Shown one piece after another: positions 30,083 to 51,480 of a stretch of DNA of 64,000 nucleotides. Made by a program: the position numbers and the translations under genes. The stretch covers positions 19,922,094-19,986,093 of the forward strand of contig NC_092563.1 in assembly GCF_037975245.1 (NCBI RefSeq), given 5' to 3'. The stretch's first letter is position 1. Each line of letters begins with the position of its first letter. Source of the stretch: Apostichopus japonicus. Taxonomy: Eukaryota; Echinodermata; Holothuroidea; Aspidochirotida; Stichopodidae. Under the pieces are notes generated by a model. That model was given only the letters and a program-made list of their open reading frames with translations. It did no database searches and was not told where the DNA came from.

Positions 30083-31659
30083 ACTGGACCCTCATTTAGA
30101 CTGATTTAAGCTCGACATCAAGAACGAGACACGGTGACAAATTCATTTATGTCTCCTAGAATTCCAAATTAAACTGGCCAAAATTATCCTGATCACAAGA
30201 TTCTCACATTCAATTGTCATCAGAACCAATTGTTGTAATTTGGTATAACTTTTCTAGAAAACTTAACAGAGTGAATAGCAGATAACATATATGAAGAATT
30301 AGTTACAGCTCAAGTTCACAGTGAGAACTGTATCAATTTACTTATGAAAATACTTTTCAGGCTTTTTTTGTGTCAAATTCGGGTCACTTAAAAATGTTTC
30401 TCTCCATATGATCAGCCATCCCCATATCTTTCATCCCCTCCCCTTCCACCCCTCCTGTTCCCTGCCCCCTCATTGCATTAAAGTAGTTTAATCAATGATG
30501 AGGTTTCTTGAATAGATCTTCCCAAGTTATATTGAATCAATTTGATCAAGGAGGTAAACTATTCAGTCCAAATGCTTACAAGAACTATCTGATATGGATT
30601 TCGTTATCAAGGTGACTTTTATAAAGAGAAAGAAATTAAGAAATTAAATTGGAAAAGTAAATTTTTTTTTTGTCCATTAGTATTTTACACTCTCCAATTA
30701 AGAAATAAATTAACCATACCAAATTGTAAGGTAGTAGAAGGAAATAGTAATACAATATTTTTAAGTAAAATAATAAATTTTTAATCTGTTCTGTAAAACT
30801 TAATGTTGCAAGTGCTAGTTATCAAAATCAAAATACCAATTTATTTCATTGCCCCGTATTTTTTTTTCTTTTCTTGAAGGGTAAAAAATAATTAATTACA
30901 CACAAGTTTTACATGACTGATCAAGAATATCCTTTACTAGTTTTCACACGGGATACTAAATGATAATAAAACTAAACTCCTGTGAATAACAAACAAAGCC
31001 ACATACCCTCCTCTTTTCATTCCCCACAGTTCAATATATTAAATTTGACAAATTTATCTGTAGACCTATAGACAACCTAAACTTCACTTCATCTTCAAAT
31101 TTTGAACTATGTACCCTTTACATGGTTCCCTGGCACAGAATATTCAACAATTGAAATGCTCTAATTTGCTGCTAAAATTTCTCATTTGTGCATAAAAAAC
31201 TCACCTCTACATGGATGAAGTTGGAAGGTAACGTTTTGAGGGGGCTCAGGCCCATAAAGTCCCCATTAATCATGCATATTATTCATGGATTAGGGAGGGT
31301 ATGACTCATTTTTAAGGAGGGGAATGCCAGTCTCCAGTAAGCCACTCCCCTTCCTGTAGACACTACACTGGGGGAGGGGGGTGCTGTCCATACATTGCTC
31401 AAAGATAATAAACCCAACACAATCATGCAAACATATAAATCACACAAGTGTTCTCTGCAGTAAGGGCTAATTTTGCCAATTTTTCCCATTTGTTCATCAA
31501 TGAAACATGTACACGTCCCCACAGTGTCCAGTCCAGTGTAACAACCTTCCACACAGTGGCTGTCTGATTGTTCCATCCAATTAAGAAGTTTCAAGTCTGT
31601 TTTAATTATTTGAATATGACCGAAGAGATCTTAAATCATGGCGGAGTGATGAGGTGTCA

Positions 31660-42107
<10,448 letters not shown>

Positions 42108-42140
42108 TTTTGTGACAGCTAGATTCCCTCCAATACAAGA

Positions 42141-42297
42141 AGAAAAGTGACATCCAGGGTTGTTCGTCATTTGTCAACAATAGAGTCGAATATCACCATT
42201 TGTTTATCGATTTGAAACTAGCAGCCAATGAAAGACGAAAAGTGACATCCGGGTTCTTTGTCATTTATCGACAATGAAGTAGAATAGCACCATTTGA
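42141..42297. repeat. Duplicated module of about 64 bp just upstream of the PHAF1 start
   Basis: Copies at about 42141-42202 and 42234-42297 share AAAAGTGACATCC, GTCATTT, CGACAATG-like and AGCACCATTTG-like segments. They lie 34-190 bases upstream of the ATG on the transcribed strand, so in the 5 prime UTR or core promoter. No TATA box is apparent. Confidence 0.7.
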
Positions 42298-42355
42298 CGG
42301 TCAGCAGCCACTAATGACAGCAACAAACATTAGCCAATAATATAAAAGCCATTAT

Positions 42356-42624
42356 AGGGGCGTCGGAGCCGGTACGGCAGGTCCAGCGAACGCCGGACCA
42401 ATATTCACGGCGAAAAAAAAAAAAAAAAAAGTAGGACTAAGAAAAAAAATGGCAAAATAAAGAACCAAAATAAAACATACTTCAAAATGTGTTTCAGAAG
42501 AATAATCGGGTGGCAGGGGTCTTGTTTTCGAGTTCGGGAAGTGCCACAAACGTCCCCCGATAATTATGATAGATGGCCACACTCTGATCTGCCGTACCAA
42601 TCCCAAATAGCTTCCGACGCCCCT
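42356..42624. mobile_element. MITE-like element with inverted ends
   Basis: The left end has AGGGGCGTCGGAGC and GGTACGGCAGGTC. The right end in reverse complement has AGGGGCGTCGGAAGC and GGTACGGCAGATC. The two ends therefore form imperfect inverted repeats around 240 bases, including a long A run. No target duplication is clear. Confidence 0.65.
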
Positions 42625-43061
42625 GCATCAGCGTCAGTGTTCTATTTGTTTCGAATCTAAGTCGAATTTGTGTTTAACATCGTAACATGTGGCATCCAGA
42701 ATAACTGGAGCTGGAGCTAGCACATGGTACGCAGCACAGGTTACGAAACCTGGAGCTAATACACTAGATTCAATTCTGCATGTGATGAATCCGCGGCATG
42801 TGCTATAGTGCTAGCTTCAGCAATTGATTTTCAACGTTGCTGCTCTACTGAATGCGTTGAATAACTACATCCAGAGAAACGATTTACGAGAGCCAGATTT
42901 ACATATATTGGGTATATCAATAATTAAATTCAATACACTGACACATGACCCCCCCCCCCCCTCGTGTCATTCAACAATATGAAATATCAATGCCGATGTA
43001 ATTTCTTTACTGCTCGAAATCCTGGAATGATGCATGTAAATCGAATAATGATAAAAAATAA

Positions 43062-43429
43062 CAGTGGCGTAGGAAGGTACTTTTGAGTGGGGGCTGAAGA
43101 CTGATGGCCGGCCTGGGGGAGGGGTTTAAGGGGAGGGGGTGTCCCCCTCCCCTTTGGATTTTTTTGCATTTCCAGGTGGCCTCAGATGCAATTTGGTGCA
43201 ATATAGCACACTTCAACCCATCCACTCCATTTTGTAAACTTAATTTTGTATTTTCACCTGGCCTTAGATGCAATTTGGTGCTCCAAATGAGATTTTTTTC
43301 TCATTTAGAAATGAAAAAGGGGTTTTCTGACTTGCGAACCGGGGGGGGGGGCGGAATGATACTTTCGCCCCTCCACATTTTTCACTGGGGGCTGGCGCCC
43401 CCCAGCCCCCCCCGGTTCCTACGCCCTTG
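43062..43429. mobile_element. hAT-like MITE with 8-bp target duplication
   Basis: The 368-bp element starts CAGTGGCGTAGGAA and ends TTCCTACGCCCTTG, imperfect inverted repeats. It is flanked on both sides by AAAAATAA (43054-43061 and 43430-43437), an exact 8-bp duplication. Inside are C- and G-rich runs and two copies of CCTCAGATGCAATTTGGTG-like sequence. No transposase frame is visible. Confidence 0.88.
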
Positions 43430-43639
43430 AAAAATAATCGAATAACACATTAAATCCATTGCTACAGTATACAGCACTCGGCAGTTTCGGTAGGGCCGAT
43501 AAAATAATATGTGGCTAGGTATGTAAAGGTATGTTCAGCCCCCAATATTTGCCAAGTGCTCCAAGAAGTGGGGACCGCGGGAGAATTTCGAAGTGGGTGC
43601 TGAACATATTCTTGATCGGTCCAATGCACAATATACTAA

Positions 43640-44214
43640 TAATTTTAGGGGTAAAGAACTGTCTAGATGCGATTTATTGTTACCAGAGGTGTCATTTTTG
43701 CTGATCTAAGATTTCCTTTTGCTTAAATTTCGACGCGCCGCGCCAACTGATGGTGGTTCACCCCTAAATAGTGACGTATAAGCTTCAGTTGTACATCACC
43801 ATATAAGTTCTCCTATCCGTCCTCCCTAAATTTACACACGTTCATTAATTGTTTAGATGCAATTTAAAGCCTATATGGGTGTTACATTTACCGAGCTAAG
43901 GGTACCTTTCATCAAAAATTTCGAAGCTCCTTGTCAACCGATGATGGATGGCGCTCCGCTTAGATAGTGACGTATAACAAAAGTTGTACATCACCATCTG
44001 ACCATATGTTCTACTATCAATCCTCTTCAAATTTTTAAACGATAATTAACTATCTAGATACAATTGCAGACATGAGATCCATATTTCAAGGATGGGTACA
44101 TGCAGCTTATAGCACTCGGGAAGTGCCGTTTTCGGCCATCTGGAGGGTTGGTAAAGCCCAAAAATTGCTTGTACACTCCGCGCCAACTGATGGTGGCGCT
44201 CCGCTTAGATAGTC
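43640..44214. repeat. Three diverged tandem units of about 190 bp belonging to a dispersed family
   Basis: Each unit has a TAGATGCAATTTA-like segment, then AATTTCGACGC-like sequence, then a CGCGCCAACTGATGGTGGCG block followed by TCCGCTTAGATAGTGACGTA. The core also occurs at 55253-55352, 61490-61588 and 62619-62720, the last three in opposite orientation. Confidence 0.8.
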
Positions 44215-44284
44215 TTGCTTTCAGATTTGCCCTCCCCCCCCCCCCACTTTCACAACTCAAATCCCGCCCCTGGCTGTGCTTCTT

Positions 44285-44520
44285 CTTGGCAGAACGTTAC
44301 TATTGGGGTTCAACAAGGGATTGTTTGGGGCCCTTGTTGATTGCTGCATGTACACAAAATATCTCCATCAATGTCATTTGTAAATGACATTGATGGAGAT
44401 ATTTTGTGAACAGCCAAGAAGTTTGATGATGACACCAAAATGTATTCTGAGGTCTCTTCCAAAAGCGGTTCTGAGAAATTCGTGATTGACAACAACGTTG
44501 GATTTGCCGTAAAATAATGT
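44285..44520 (+). pseudogene. LINE reverse-transcriptase scrap with an inverted duplication
   Basis: Frames contain GVQQGIVWGP (usual GVPQGSVLGP), FVNDIDGDIL at 44378-44408 and FDDDTKMYSE at 44422-44451 (usual FADDTK). This is the finger-palm part of a CR1/Jockey-like reverse transcriptase. It is interrupted and frame-shifted. A perfect inverted copy of 27 bases separates the motifs. Confidence 0.7.
44353..44408. repeat. Perfect hairpin, 27-bp arms with 2-bp loop
   Basis: The left arm 44353-44379 begins CACAAAATATCTCC and the right arm 44382-44408 ends GGAGATATTTTGTG. They are exact reverse complements around GT. The right arm is the LINE coding sequence, so the left arm is the extra inverted copy. 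Confidence 0.95.
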
Positions 44521-45769
44521 TCAAACTAAATCGTTTGCACATTGGTAGAGTACACGTGACGGTAAGTAATCCAGAAACTTCACGGGTATTGCTCAATATG
44601 GAGGCAACCCCACGTGACCTTTATGCATGAAATGCAAATGTAATCGATAGAACGTTTATATGCGTGGCTTAGCGTTTCATAATTAGCCATTTTGCTGACA
44701 AAAATATTCATCCTTTTTGCTACATGATTTTGTAAGATTCGAGACGTTTTTCGCACAAAATATGTTTCGTATACATGTTTAGAGTAGTGTAAGGTTCACG
44801 ATTAATGGTACGCAGGCGTCACTTTGGGGTGATACTTAAACGCAATAATCCTTTAATTAAGAGCAGGCAATTGGATCAAACATTAATGAACACAAAATAG
44901 TATCAGTATGGAGCTAATACATTCGGCTTTCGTGAAATCTAGATTTAACATTGATAAACAAAGTATTTTTAAACGAAAGTTACTTTTAATAATTGACCAT
45001 TAAATGCAGTTAATCGATATAATTTAAATCAATAACCAAACAAGTCAATAAAATATTGAAAATAGGATACCTTTATGAAAGAGATTTAAGAGCCCATAAT
45101 ACTACCATAGAAACATTGAAACGTTTCTCTTTCCTGTGATATAAGTCAACTATCAGTTACGAAGTTTTAGACCAGGCGAGAAATATAGGCACATACATCT
45201 TGATCCCATGGTCTGATTAGCGTGGATAAAGCATGAGTTAATCTGATATGGATTCGACAGGTTTTTTTATTTTTATTTATTTTCACCGGATTAAACAACC
45301 CAAGTTACGGAGTCTCTTGACGTAACTACATCCATGCACCTTTCATTCCCTAACCTCCACCATACGTGAAAACTTTAAAAGTATAGTTGAGGGTTTAACG
45401 ATTTATATAATAGATTTGAAAGGCGGCAATAATACCATAAATGAGATGAGACTAAATCAAAATTAACAACCGCGTATTTTGAAAAGTGTTATGACGCCAG
45501 TTAATTCGAGCCCTGTATTGGGATGCTAACATATATAGGCATATTCGTAATCATACTAAATTTATAAGTCTTGGTACTTTACCAGTACTAGCTTACATAA
45601 ATAAATATAGAAAACCATCTATTAAACAGATGAATGCAATACACATTAGTTATAGTAGCAGCAGTATAGTAACCGTATAAGCTACAACTGCGCATTTCTA
45701 GCCTACACTATCACATGCAGCGTCGTACTACTTCGTAAAAGGCAGTCAGAAGATGATTGCGTTATGACA

Positions 45770-45811
<42 letters not shown>

Positions 45812-46151
45812 CTGACATACCTTACTGAAAAAATTGGTACCATTGTGGTATTTTACATTATCATATCGTTAAATGTGTATCCCGTGTCTATAGAAAGGGA
45901 AAATTTATAAATGTGTCACCCAAGATATACGAAATCCGGCAAGCTAGTTAACTGATCCACTCTTAACCCCAGTCCCGAGAGAGGGGGGGGGGTTGCAGTG
46001 CCACAATACTGTATAGATGTCATCACAAAATGCAGTATTAAGAAAATTTAACTATTCATCCTGCTGGTATCCGTTACAGACCCACCTAATCGATATACGC
46101 ATATAATTATAATATTCTTCATAACACCATACAAGGATAACCAAATAAAAA
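44521..46151. other. Non-coding AT-rich interval with a TA microsatellite
   Basis: No exon or element is recognised. A TA run lies at 45771-45810 and a G run near 45985. The right end is probably the 3 prime flank of the - strand gene ending at 46152. Confidence 0.5.
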
Positions 46152-46876
46152 TCACTCCATACAAGGATACTTAAAACCAATCGTAAAGTTGCTAGACATT
46201 GTCTCCGATGCGATCACATTAATCGGATCATCACCAAAGAGCATGAAATCCCGGAAATAATCTGTAACAGTTCCAACTCGAACTGAGGTAACGCAAGAAC
46301 GCAAGCTACTGGGCTGCCAGATTTGGCAGAGATTAGGCGCATAACGGCTCACTGCGCATGTGATATTTTCTGCGTGTGAGCAGAACTTCGTGGCAGAAGG
46401 ATTACAATGGCAGTACTCGAAGTGAGGTTCGGGAGTTCCAAGTTGCAAATCATGAGCAACAAATTCATCAAATTCGTGTCGAACGATCGATGGTGGCGGA
46501 ATACAGGGATGAGTTTGTCTGTCGAAGGTCACGCTAAATTCGTCATCACCTATCTGAACATAAGCGCCGTTGTCATCCAGTGTTAGCTTGTCAGCAGGAA
46601 TGTATGGGTAGAGAATATTCGGTTTTGGAAAATCACCTCGACTGCGATCGTAGAATTTAGCGAGGGCCAGTGAGTATGCAGGGGGTCCATCTGGTTGGTC
46701 AGTCAATAAAGGAATAGTAACGGCGACTTCTATACCATAAAATAGAGGGTTTTGAGGGTCGCTACCATCTTCAAACTCAAAGAATGTCACGTATCCAAAG
46801 TCGATGTAAATTGGGTGTTGACCCTTGTTGAGCAGTTTTGGAAACACACGGTAGTTTGGTAAGAATAACCTGGGAC
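46152..46876 (-). CDS. Secreted-protein gene, exon 3 (main domain and stop)
   Basis: The acceptor is TTTGCTCAG. A 240-codon open frame starts PRLFLPNYRVFPKLLNKG and ends in a TGA-type stop after CME. Balanced composition and the Cys pattern argue for a real coding exon. Confidence 0.85.
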
Positions 46877-48049
46877 CTGAGCAAAGAAGACGGTCAAATG
46901 TTTCAAATGAATGAATATATATGTACCAAATACACACCGCTGTAACTAGAAAATGTAATCAACTTTACTACCCAACTTGACACCAATACGGAAACCGAGA
47001 GGTTCTGGCGCTTGCCCCAACGATCGAGTGCGTTTACCACGACTAGTACGTTTGAATTCATTTTGCGTATGTGTGTATATGTGTAGGTGTGTGTATGCGC
47101 ATGTGCATGTTGCACCTAACCATAGTCGAATTCTATGCTAGAAGTATGTACATTCAAGGTGATTGCAACTACGTTAATAAATTGATTTCAATTTCCACGT
47201 CAGGTCACAATAGTATACTGGTCATTCCAAAGCTGTTATAACAGAAAAACGAAAACTAGAAGGGAACTTTGCTTAGGAAGTATTAATCAAATGAAAGAAA
47301 TAATTAAAAGTACGGATTGGGATGTCTTCAGAAAAAGTTGTGACAATATAAGTCATCTTACTGATGCGATATCAGAATATCTTGGTTTTTGGTTTTGGTA
47401 GACTAACAACTTGAAGTTACTGTAGGTAGACTAAAACTTGAAGTTATTGTAGGTAGACTAAAACTTGAAGTTATTGTAGGTAGACTAACAACTTGAAGTT
47501 ACTGTAGGTAGATTAACAACTTGAAGTTATGGTAGGTAGACTAAAACTTGAAGTTATTGTAGGTAGACTAACAACATGAAGTTACTGTAGGTAGACTAAC
47601 ACTTGAAGTTACTGTAGGTAGACTAACAACTTGAAGTTACTGTAGGTAGATTAACAACTTGAAGTTATGGTAGGTAGACTAAAACTTGAAGTTATTGTAG
47701 GTAGACTAACAACTTGAAGTTATTGTAGGTAGACTAACAACTAATTAAAGTTACTGTAGGTAGACTAACAACTTAAAGTTACTGTAGGTAGACTAACACT
47801 TGAAGTTACTGTAGGTAGACTAACAACTTGAAGTTACTGTAGGTAGACTAACAACTTACTATCACAACTATCAGAATTGGCCTCGTGCCACTCGTCTAAC
47901 CTCTTCTGAATGACTTCTTTGCTTACCGGGATGTAAAAACCCACTCCATCCCAATACACACTTGAAACATCCTTTACTGTGGCAGCTCCATTGTGCTGCA
48001 CACACACAAGAAGACACAACACACAGAATACATAGTTTTCATAATTCAT
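46152..48049 (-). CDS. Predicted secreted protein of unknown family, three exons (gene-level entry)
   Basis: Exons in transcript order are 48049-47860, 47115-46972 and 46876-46152, together 1059 bases or 352 residues. The N-terminus has a short polar start and a hydrophobic core (YVFCVLCLLVCVQH), a good signal peptide. Next comes YWDGVGFYIPVSKEVIQKRL. The last exon holds a compact domain (FGYVTFFEFEDG, GIEVAVTIPLL, AYSLALAKFYD) and a Cys-rich tail with CHCNPSATKFCSH and NITC, and ends KYPCME. NITC and NFTI are possible N-glycosylation sites. I do not recognise the family; a weak likeness to acetoacetate-decarboxylase-like folds is only an impression. A paralogue of exon 1 lies at 60871-61060. 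The middle exon's start is uncertain. Confidence 0.75.
46972..47115 (-). CDS. Secreted-protein gene, exon 2 (5 prime limit uncertain)
   Basis: The donor GTAGTA and the peptide SLGQAPEPLGFRIGVKL join exon 3 in phase. The acceptor GGTTAG at 47116 is the only upstream one found that keeps the exon 1 phase, but it pulls in a CA-repeat-coded stretch. A different start, or one more exon, is possible. Confidence 0.55.
47395..47858. repeat. 27-28 bp minisatellite abutting a splice donor, about 17 copies
   Basis: The unit is GTAGGTAGACTAACAACTTG followed by AAGTTACT; a variant has CTAAAACTTGAAGTTATT. The last copy runs into the donor of exon 1 of the - strand secreted gene. On that strand each copy carries CTACAGTAACT, with both acceptor-like and donor-like letters. 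Confidence 0.93.
47860..48049 (-). CDS. Secreted-protein gene, exon 1 (signal peptide)
   Basis: The ATG at 48049 matches the start of the + strand paralogue, including the TTTTCATCATGAA context. Sixty-three codons plus one base end at the donor GTAAGT. The exon is 190 bp, the same length and end phase as the paralogue's. Confidence 0.88.
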
Positions 48050-48814
48050 GATGAAAAGACTTTCAATTCAGTATGTCTGAGGAACCCTAATTGTTGTGAA
48101 CTACTGTGACAACAGTTTTGAGTGATAAGTAATATATAACATGCAGTGTCCACTCACTACCGGATGCACTAGAAAAGACAATAGTAAAAACGGTAGTTAA
48201 TTAGCTCGGGCGACTTTATGACTGCATGCACAATTAAACCAATTTAAGTAGTTTTGAAAGTAAATTTGAATTCTTTACGTATTTCGATGACAATCGTGCA
48301 AATATATATGAACTGTCGATATTTTCAACTATATGAACACGCAAGTTAAGTTGTTTAGTTGTGTTCGCCTATTCAATAAGTTAGCTCGTTACCCTCCCCC
48401 CCCCCCACACACACTCCCAACCACACACACACACACACATCCCTTTTTCTCTACCTCTCCCTGTCTCCAGATATTGGTAAATATATAAGTACATGACTTT
48501 AGGAAGTTTTCTTACTATTTTAAGATTGGAATGCCTAATCCCACCACAAATGAAAATTGTAAGTGTAGGTAAAATTTCTATAGATATTTCTGGGTTTGAA
48601 GATATTTTTCTTTAAGATATATGTCTGAACTGCTCATTTAACTTGCCATGTGTCTTAGTACCTTACATTGCCTCAATCTGATTAATCGATATAACATTAA
48701 CACTTACCTGGCAGGATACCCCTCTGAAACCCCTCTGAGCTGTACAAGGTGACAACTAGTAGGGCTCTACACAGTTTGAAGAAAGAACCCTGCGTTACAG
48801 TCCTAACGCAACCG
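48050..48814. other. Upstream region of the - strand secreted gene
   Basis: This should contain the promoter of the - strand gene. A C run and CA repeat lie at 48395-48440. No TATA element or coding exon is assigned. Confidence 0.45.
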
Positions 48815-49690
48815 TATGGCCAGCCGTTTTACTTTATATTCTGTATTTGATGATTTCATCAAACATTTGATGATATCATCAATTCGATTGCTGATATCAC
48901 CAATTATTTGACGATATCAGCAAATAATTGGTGATATCAGCAAATGAATTGCTGATATAAGCAATTCTACATATAGTGCTATTTAATTGGTGATATCAGC
49001 AATTGATTTGCTGATATCACCAATTATTTGATGATATCAGCAAATATTTGGTGATATCAACAAATAATTGGTGATAACATTAATTATTTGACGATATCAT
49101 AAAATCGATTGATGATGTCAGCAATTGAATTGGTGATATCAGCAAATGAATTGCTGATATAAGCAATTCTACATATAGTGATATTTAATTGGTGATATCA
49201 GCAATTGATTTGCTGATATCACCAATTATTTGATGATATCAGCAAATATTTGGTGATATCAACAAATAATTGGTGATAACAATAATTATTTGATGATATC
49301 ATAAAATCAATTGATGATGTCAGCAATTGAATTGGTGATATCAGCAAATGAATTGCTGATATCAGCAATTCTACATATCGTTAATGAATTGGTGATATCA
49401 GAAATTGATTTGGTGATATCAGCAATTGATTTGATGATATCAACAGATGATTTGATGATATCAGCAAATGATTTGATGATGTCACCAATATCCAGGAGAT
49501 ATGCCTTATTTGAAGATATCATCAAATGAATTGCTGATATCATCAAATGATTTGATGATATCATCAAATCATTTGTTGATATGTACATATCACTAATTTA
49601 ATTGCTGATATCATCAATTGATTTGCTGATATCATCAAAAAATTGGTGATATCATCAAATACAGAATAACAGCTAATACGGCTTGCCATA
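48815..49690. mobile_element. Palindrome-rich GATATC array bounded by inverted ends
   Basis: The ends TATGGCCAGCCG with ATTCTGTATTTGATGAT, and in reverse complement TATGGCAAGCCG with ATTCTGTATTTGATGAT, form imperfect inverted repeats of about 45 bp. Between them lie around forty copies of TGATATCA, joined as TTGATGATATCATCAA or TTGGTGATATCAGCAA. A direct repeat of about 190 bp occurs at roughly 48955-49145 and 49145-49340. The shape fits a foldback or MITE-type element whose core has expanded. Frames of Asp-Ile-Ile repeats here are artefacts. Confidence 0.8.
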
Positions 49691-50800
49691 GAGCTGTGTA
49701 AATATACAGGTCAGAGTTCTAATGTGGGTGCATCTGCATACAGCTCTGAATTTAAGATTTCTTATTAAAACAAATTACCGTTTCATGTGTTTTGCATCAT
49801 AATTGCTAATTGAGCTTGACAAAAAACTATAATTGTTAAACTCACAGGAACTGAAAATTGTTTCTGTTATTTGTACCGGTATAGCACTAATTGGATTTCC
49901 TTCCATATTAGCAAAGTATAGGACTGTTAGTCTGTTAATAAGTAGAAAGACAATGGTTGTTTCGTAAATTGTATCAGCAAGTCGCTCAAGACTTATGTAT
50001 CGTAGCTCCTGTTATCCCAATTTATCTAAGTCGAGGGCGCCGACACATTTCTTTATTCACTAGCGTGACGTATGACACCCACGTGGACGCCCGTGCATCT
50101 TGCGGTGGCATACACCTATTAGCGTCTATATCAATCCGCCCCATGTGTTTTCCTTCAGGAAAAGTGCCAAAATGCAGCAGGAGAACATCTTTTTTGACCT
50201 GTTATCAATCATGATCTAGTTTTTTTTGTGGCTTGAATGTTGACGAGCATGAATTGAAGTACATGTAGTGAGAACATTTTACATGTAGAGAGAAAATTGG
50301 GTCAATTGAGGCAAATTTAGACCCCTTTAAGGACTCCCAGGAGCAGCGTAGGAAAATTGTTTACCACTGAGTGAAGAGGTTTGTTTACAAGTGACGAAAA
50401 CTTCCGGCTCGGATAGCAAAAAATCTACATGGTCATGATACGGAAAATTGATAGTGCCATGAAAGGCCAACTTGTCAGCTATCCGGTGATGGGTAGCGTT
50501 TAGCTAGTGAAAACTTCTAGACTTAGAGACCACATTACTTTTGTGATTTAGTGTGTAAGTCAATGGGGCCTTTAATGGGCGTATGCTACCTTGCGCGTCA
50601 CTGATATTGTGCCTCGTGTTAAAGAAACGGGTTTAGACTCGAAAAAGTACGGACGCTGGTATAACGAGGCTCTTACTCTTGGTAAAAGAAAGGTCGACGG
50701 AGCTTGGGTTTCCATCATTTAGGCCTACTGGTGAGATTTATGTATCTTTGTCTTAATATAATAACTTAGTAAACCCGATTCCGCGGTAGTGAGTGTTATA
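49691..50800. other. Interval without a recognised gene
   Basis: No coding exon is supported. The stretch 50300-50620 looks repeat-like but has no partner in the window. The upstream limit of the Gypsy LTR probably lies between 50550 and 50900. Confidence 0.4.
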
Positions 50801-50859
50801 CTAATTATTTTAACCATAATGCTATCACCTAGCGGTATGGACCAGAAATATAGGGCAAG

Positions 50860-51460
50860 AATAAGGTTTTCCCTGTTTGATCACAACCTGGAAGGATTTG
50901 ACCCTTATTTTAAGTGAATAATTGCAGGATTCCCAGTACGAGGAAGTATAGGGCGGCTCCGGGCCTATATCTTGCTGTAAAATAAGCTTAAGAACACTTG
51001 ACTTTTTAGGATTCGTAAGAAGCAACCGGTTATATAAGGGTGCGTGCGTGCTTCACGTACAGATGAACTTGTTCTTACTGAGTGTGCGTGCGTGCGTCTG
51101 TTATAGAGTGAATCTCACCGAAGGTGCGTGCGTGCGTCACGTACAAAGGAACCTGTTCTTACCGAGGGTGCGTTTGTCGGTCGTAGAAGTAATCTCACTG
51201 AGGGTGCATGAGTCCGCTCTGGCGGGAATCTCATAGAAGGTGCGTGCGTCGGTGACGACCGCTACCATATACATTGTTATGTTGAATGTGATCAGATATG
51301 TAATTTTTCTGATATGTAAATACTTTAATCTTTATAATATACTGTGCCAATTGTAATTTTGTCTGTTTGGCTCTCGGTTTGCTTCCGTTGTCTCTTCTTC
51401 CTTGGATCATATTTTACGGCCCATCCTACTAAGAATTTACGTGAGATTGAGCGCGTTACA
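50860..51460 (+). repeat. Putative 5 prime LTR of a Ty3/Gypsy-like element (left limit unknown)
   Basis: The right edge is set by GCGCGTTACA followed two bases later by a primer-binding-like TGGTGGCAGCGATGGGAT at 51463. Inside are four diverged units of about 65-70 bp built on GTGCGTGCGTGCGTC and TTCTTACCGAG. Half of it recurs at 59045-59510. No intact 3 prime LTR was found. Confidence 0.65.
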
Positions 51461-51462
51461 AC

Positions 51463-51480
51463 TGGTGGCAGCGATGGGAT
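51463..51480 (+). other. Candidate primer-binding site
   Basis: TGGTGGCAGCGATGGGAT starts with TGG, the complement of a tRNA CCA end, and immediately follows the LTR-like CA terminus. The tRNA species is not determined. Confidence 0.6.

Larger units (their letters stand above)
23286..31659. other. Convergent interval between RELCH and PHAF1, no coding exon seen
   Basis: This 8.4-kb AT-rich stretch probably holds both 3 prime UTRs. It contains the 41-bp minisatellite, a diverged pair of about 120-bp segments (24030-24175 and 25130-25262), a 232-bp tandem duplication at 29619-30082, and homopolymer runs. AATAAA-type signals occur near 29361 on the + strand and on the - strand around 30840, but I cannot assign cleavage sites. 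Confidence 0.6.

Noticed and set aside
46903-47115. A frame on the - strand beginning with His-Ala repeats
   Set aside because: It is out of phase with the flanking exons of the secreted gene; a different frame of the same stretch joins exon 3 correctly.
49307-49588. Frames of Asp-Ile-Ile-Lys-Ser-type repeats
   Set aside because: They arise from the GATATC palindrome array and have no independent coding evidence.
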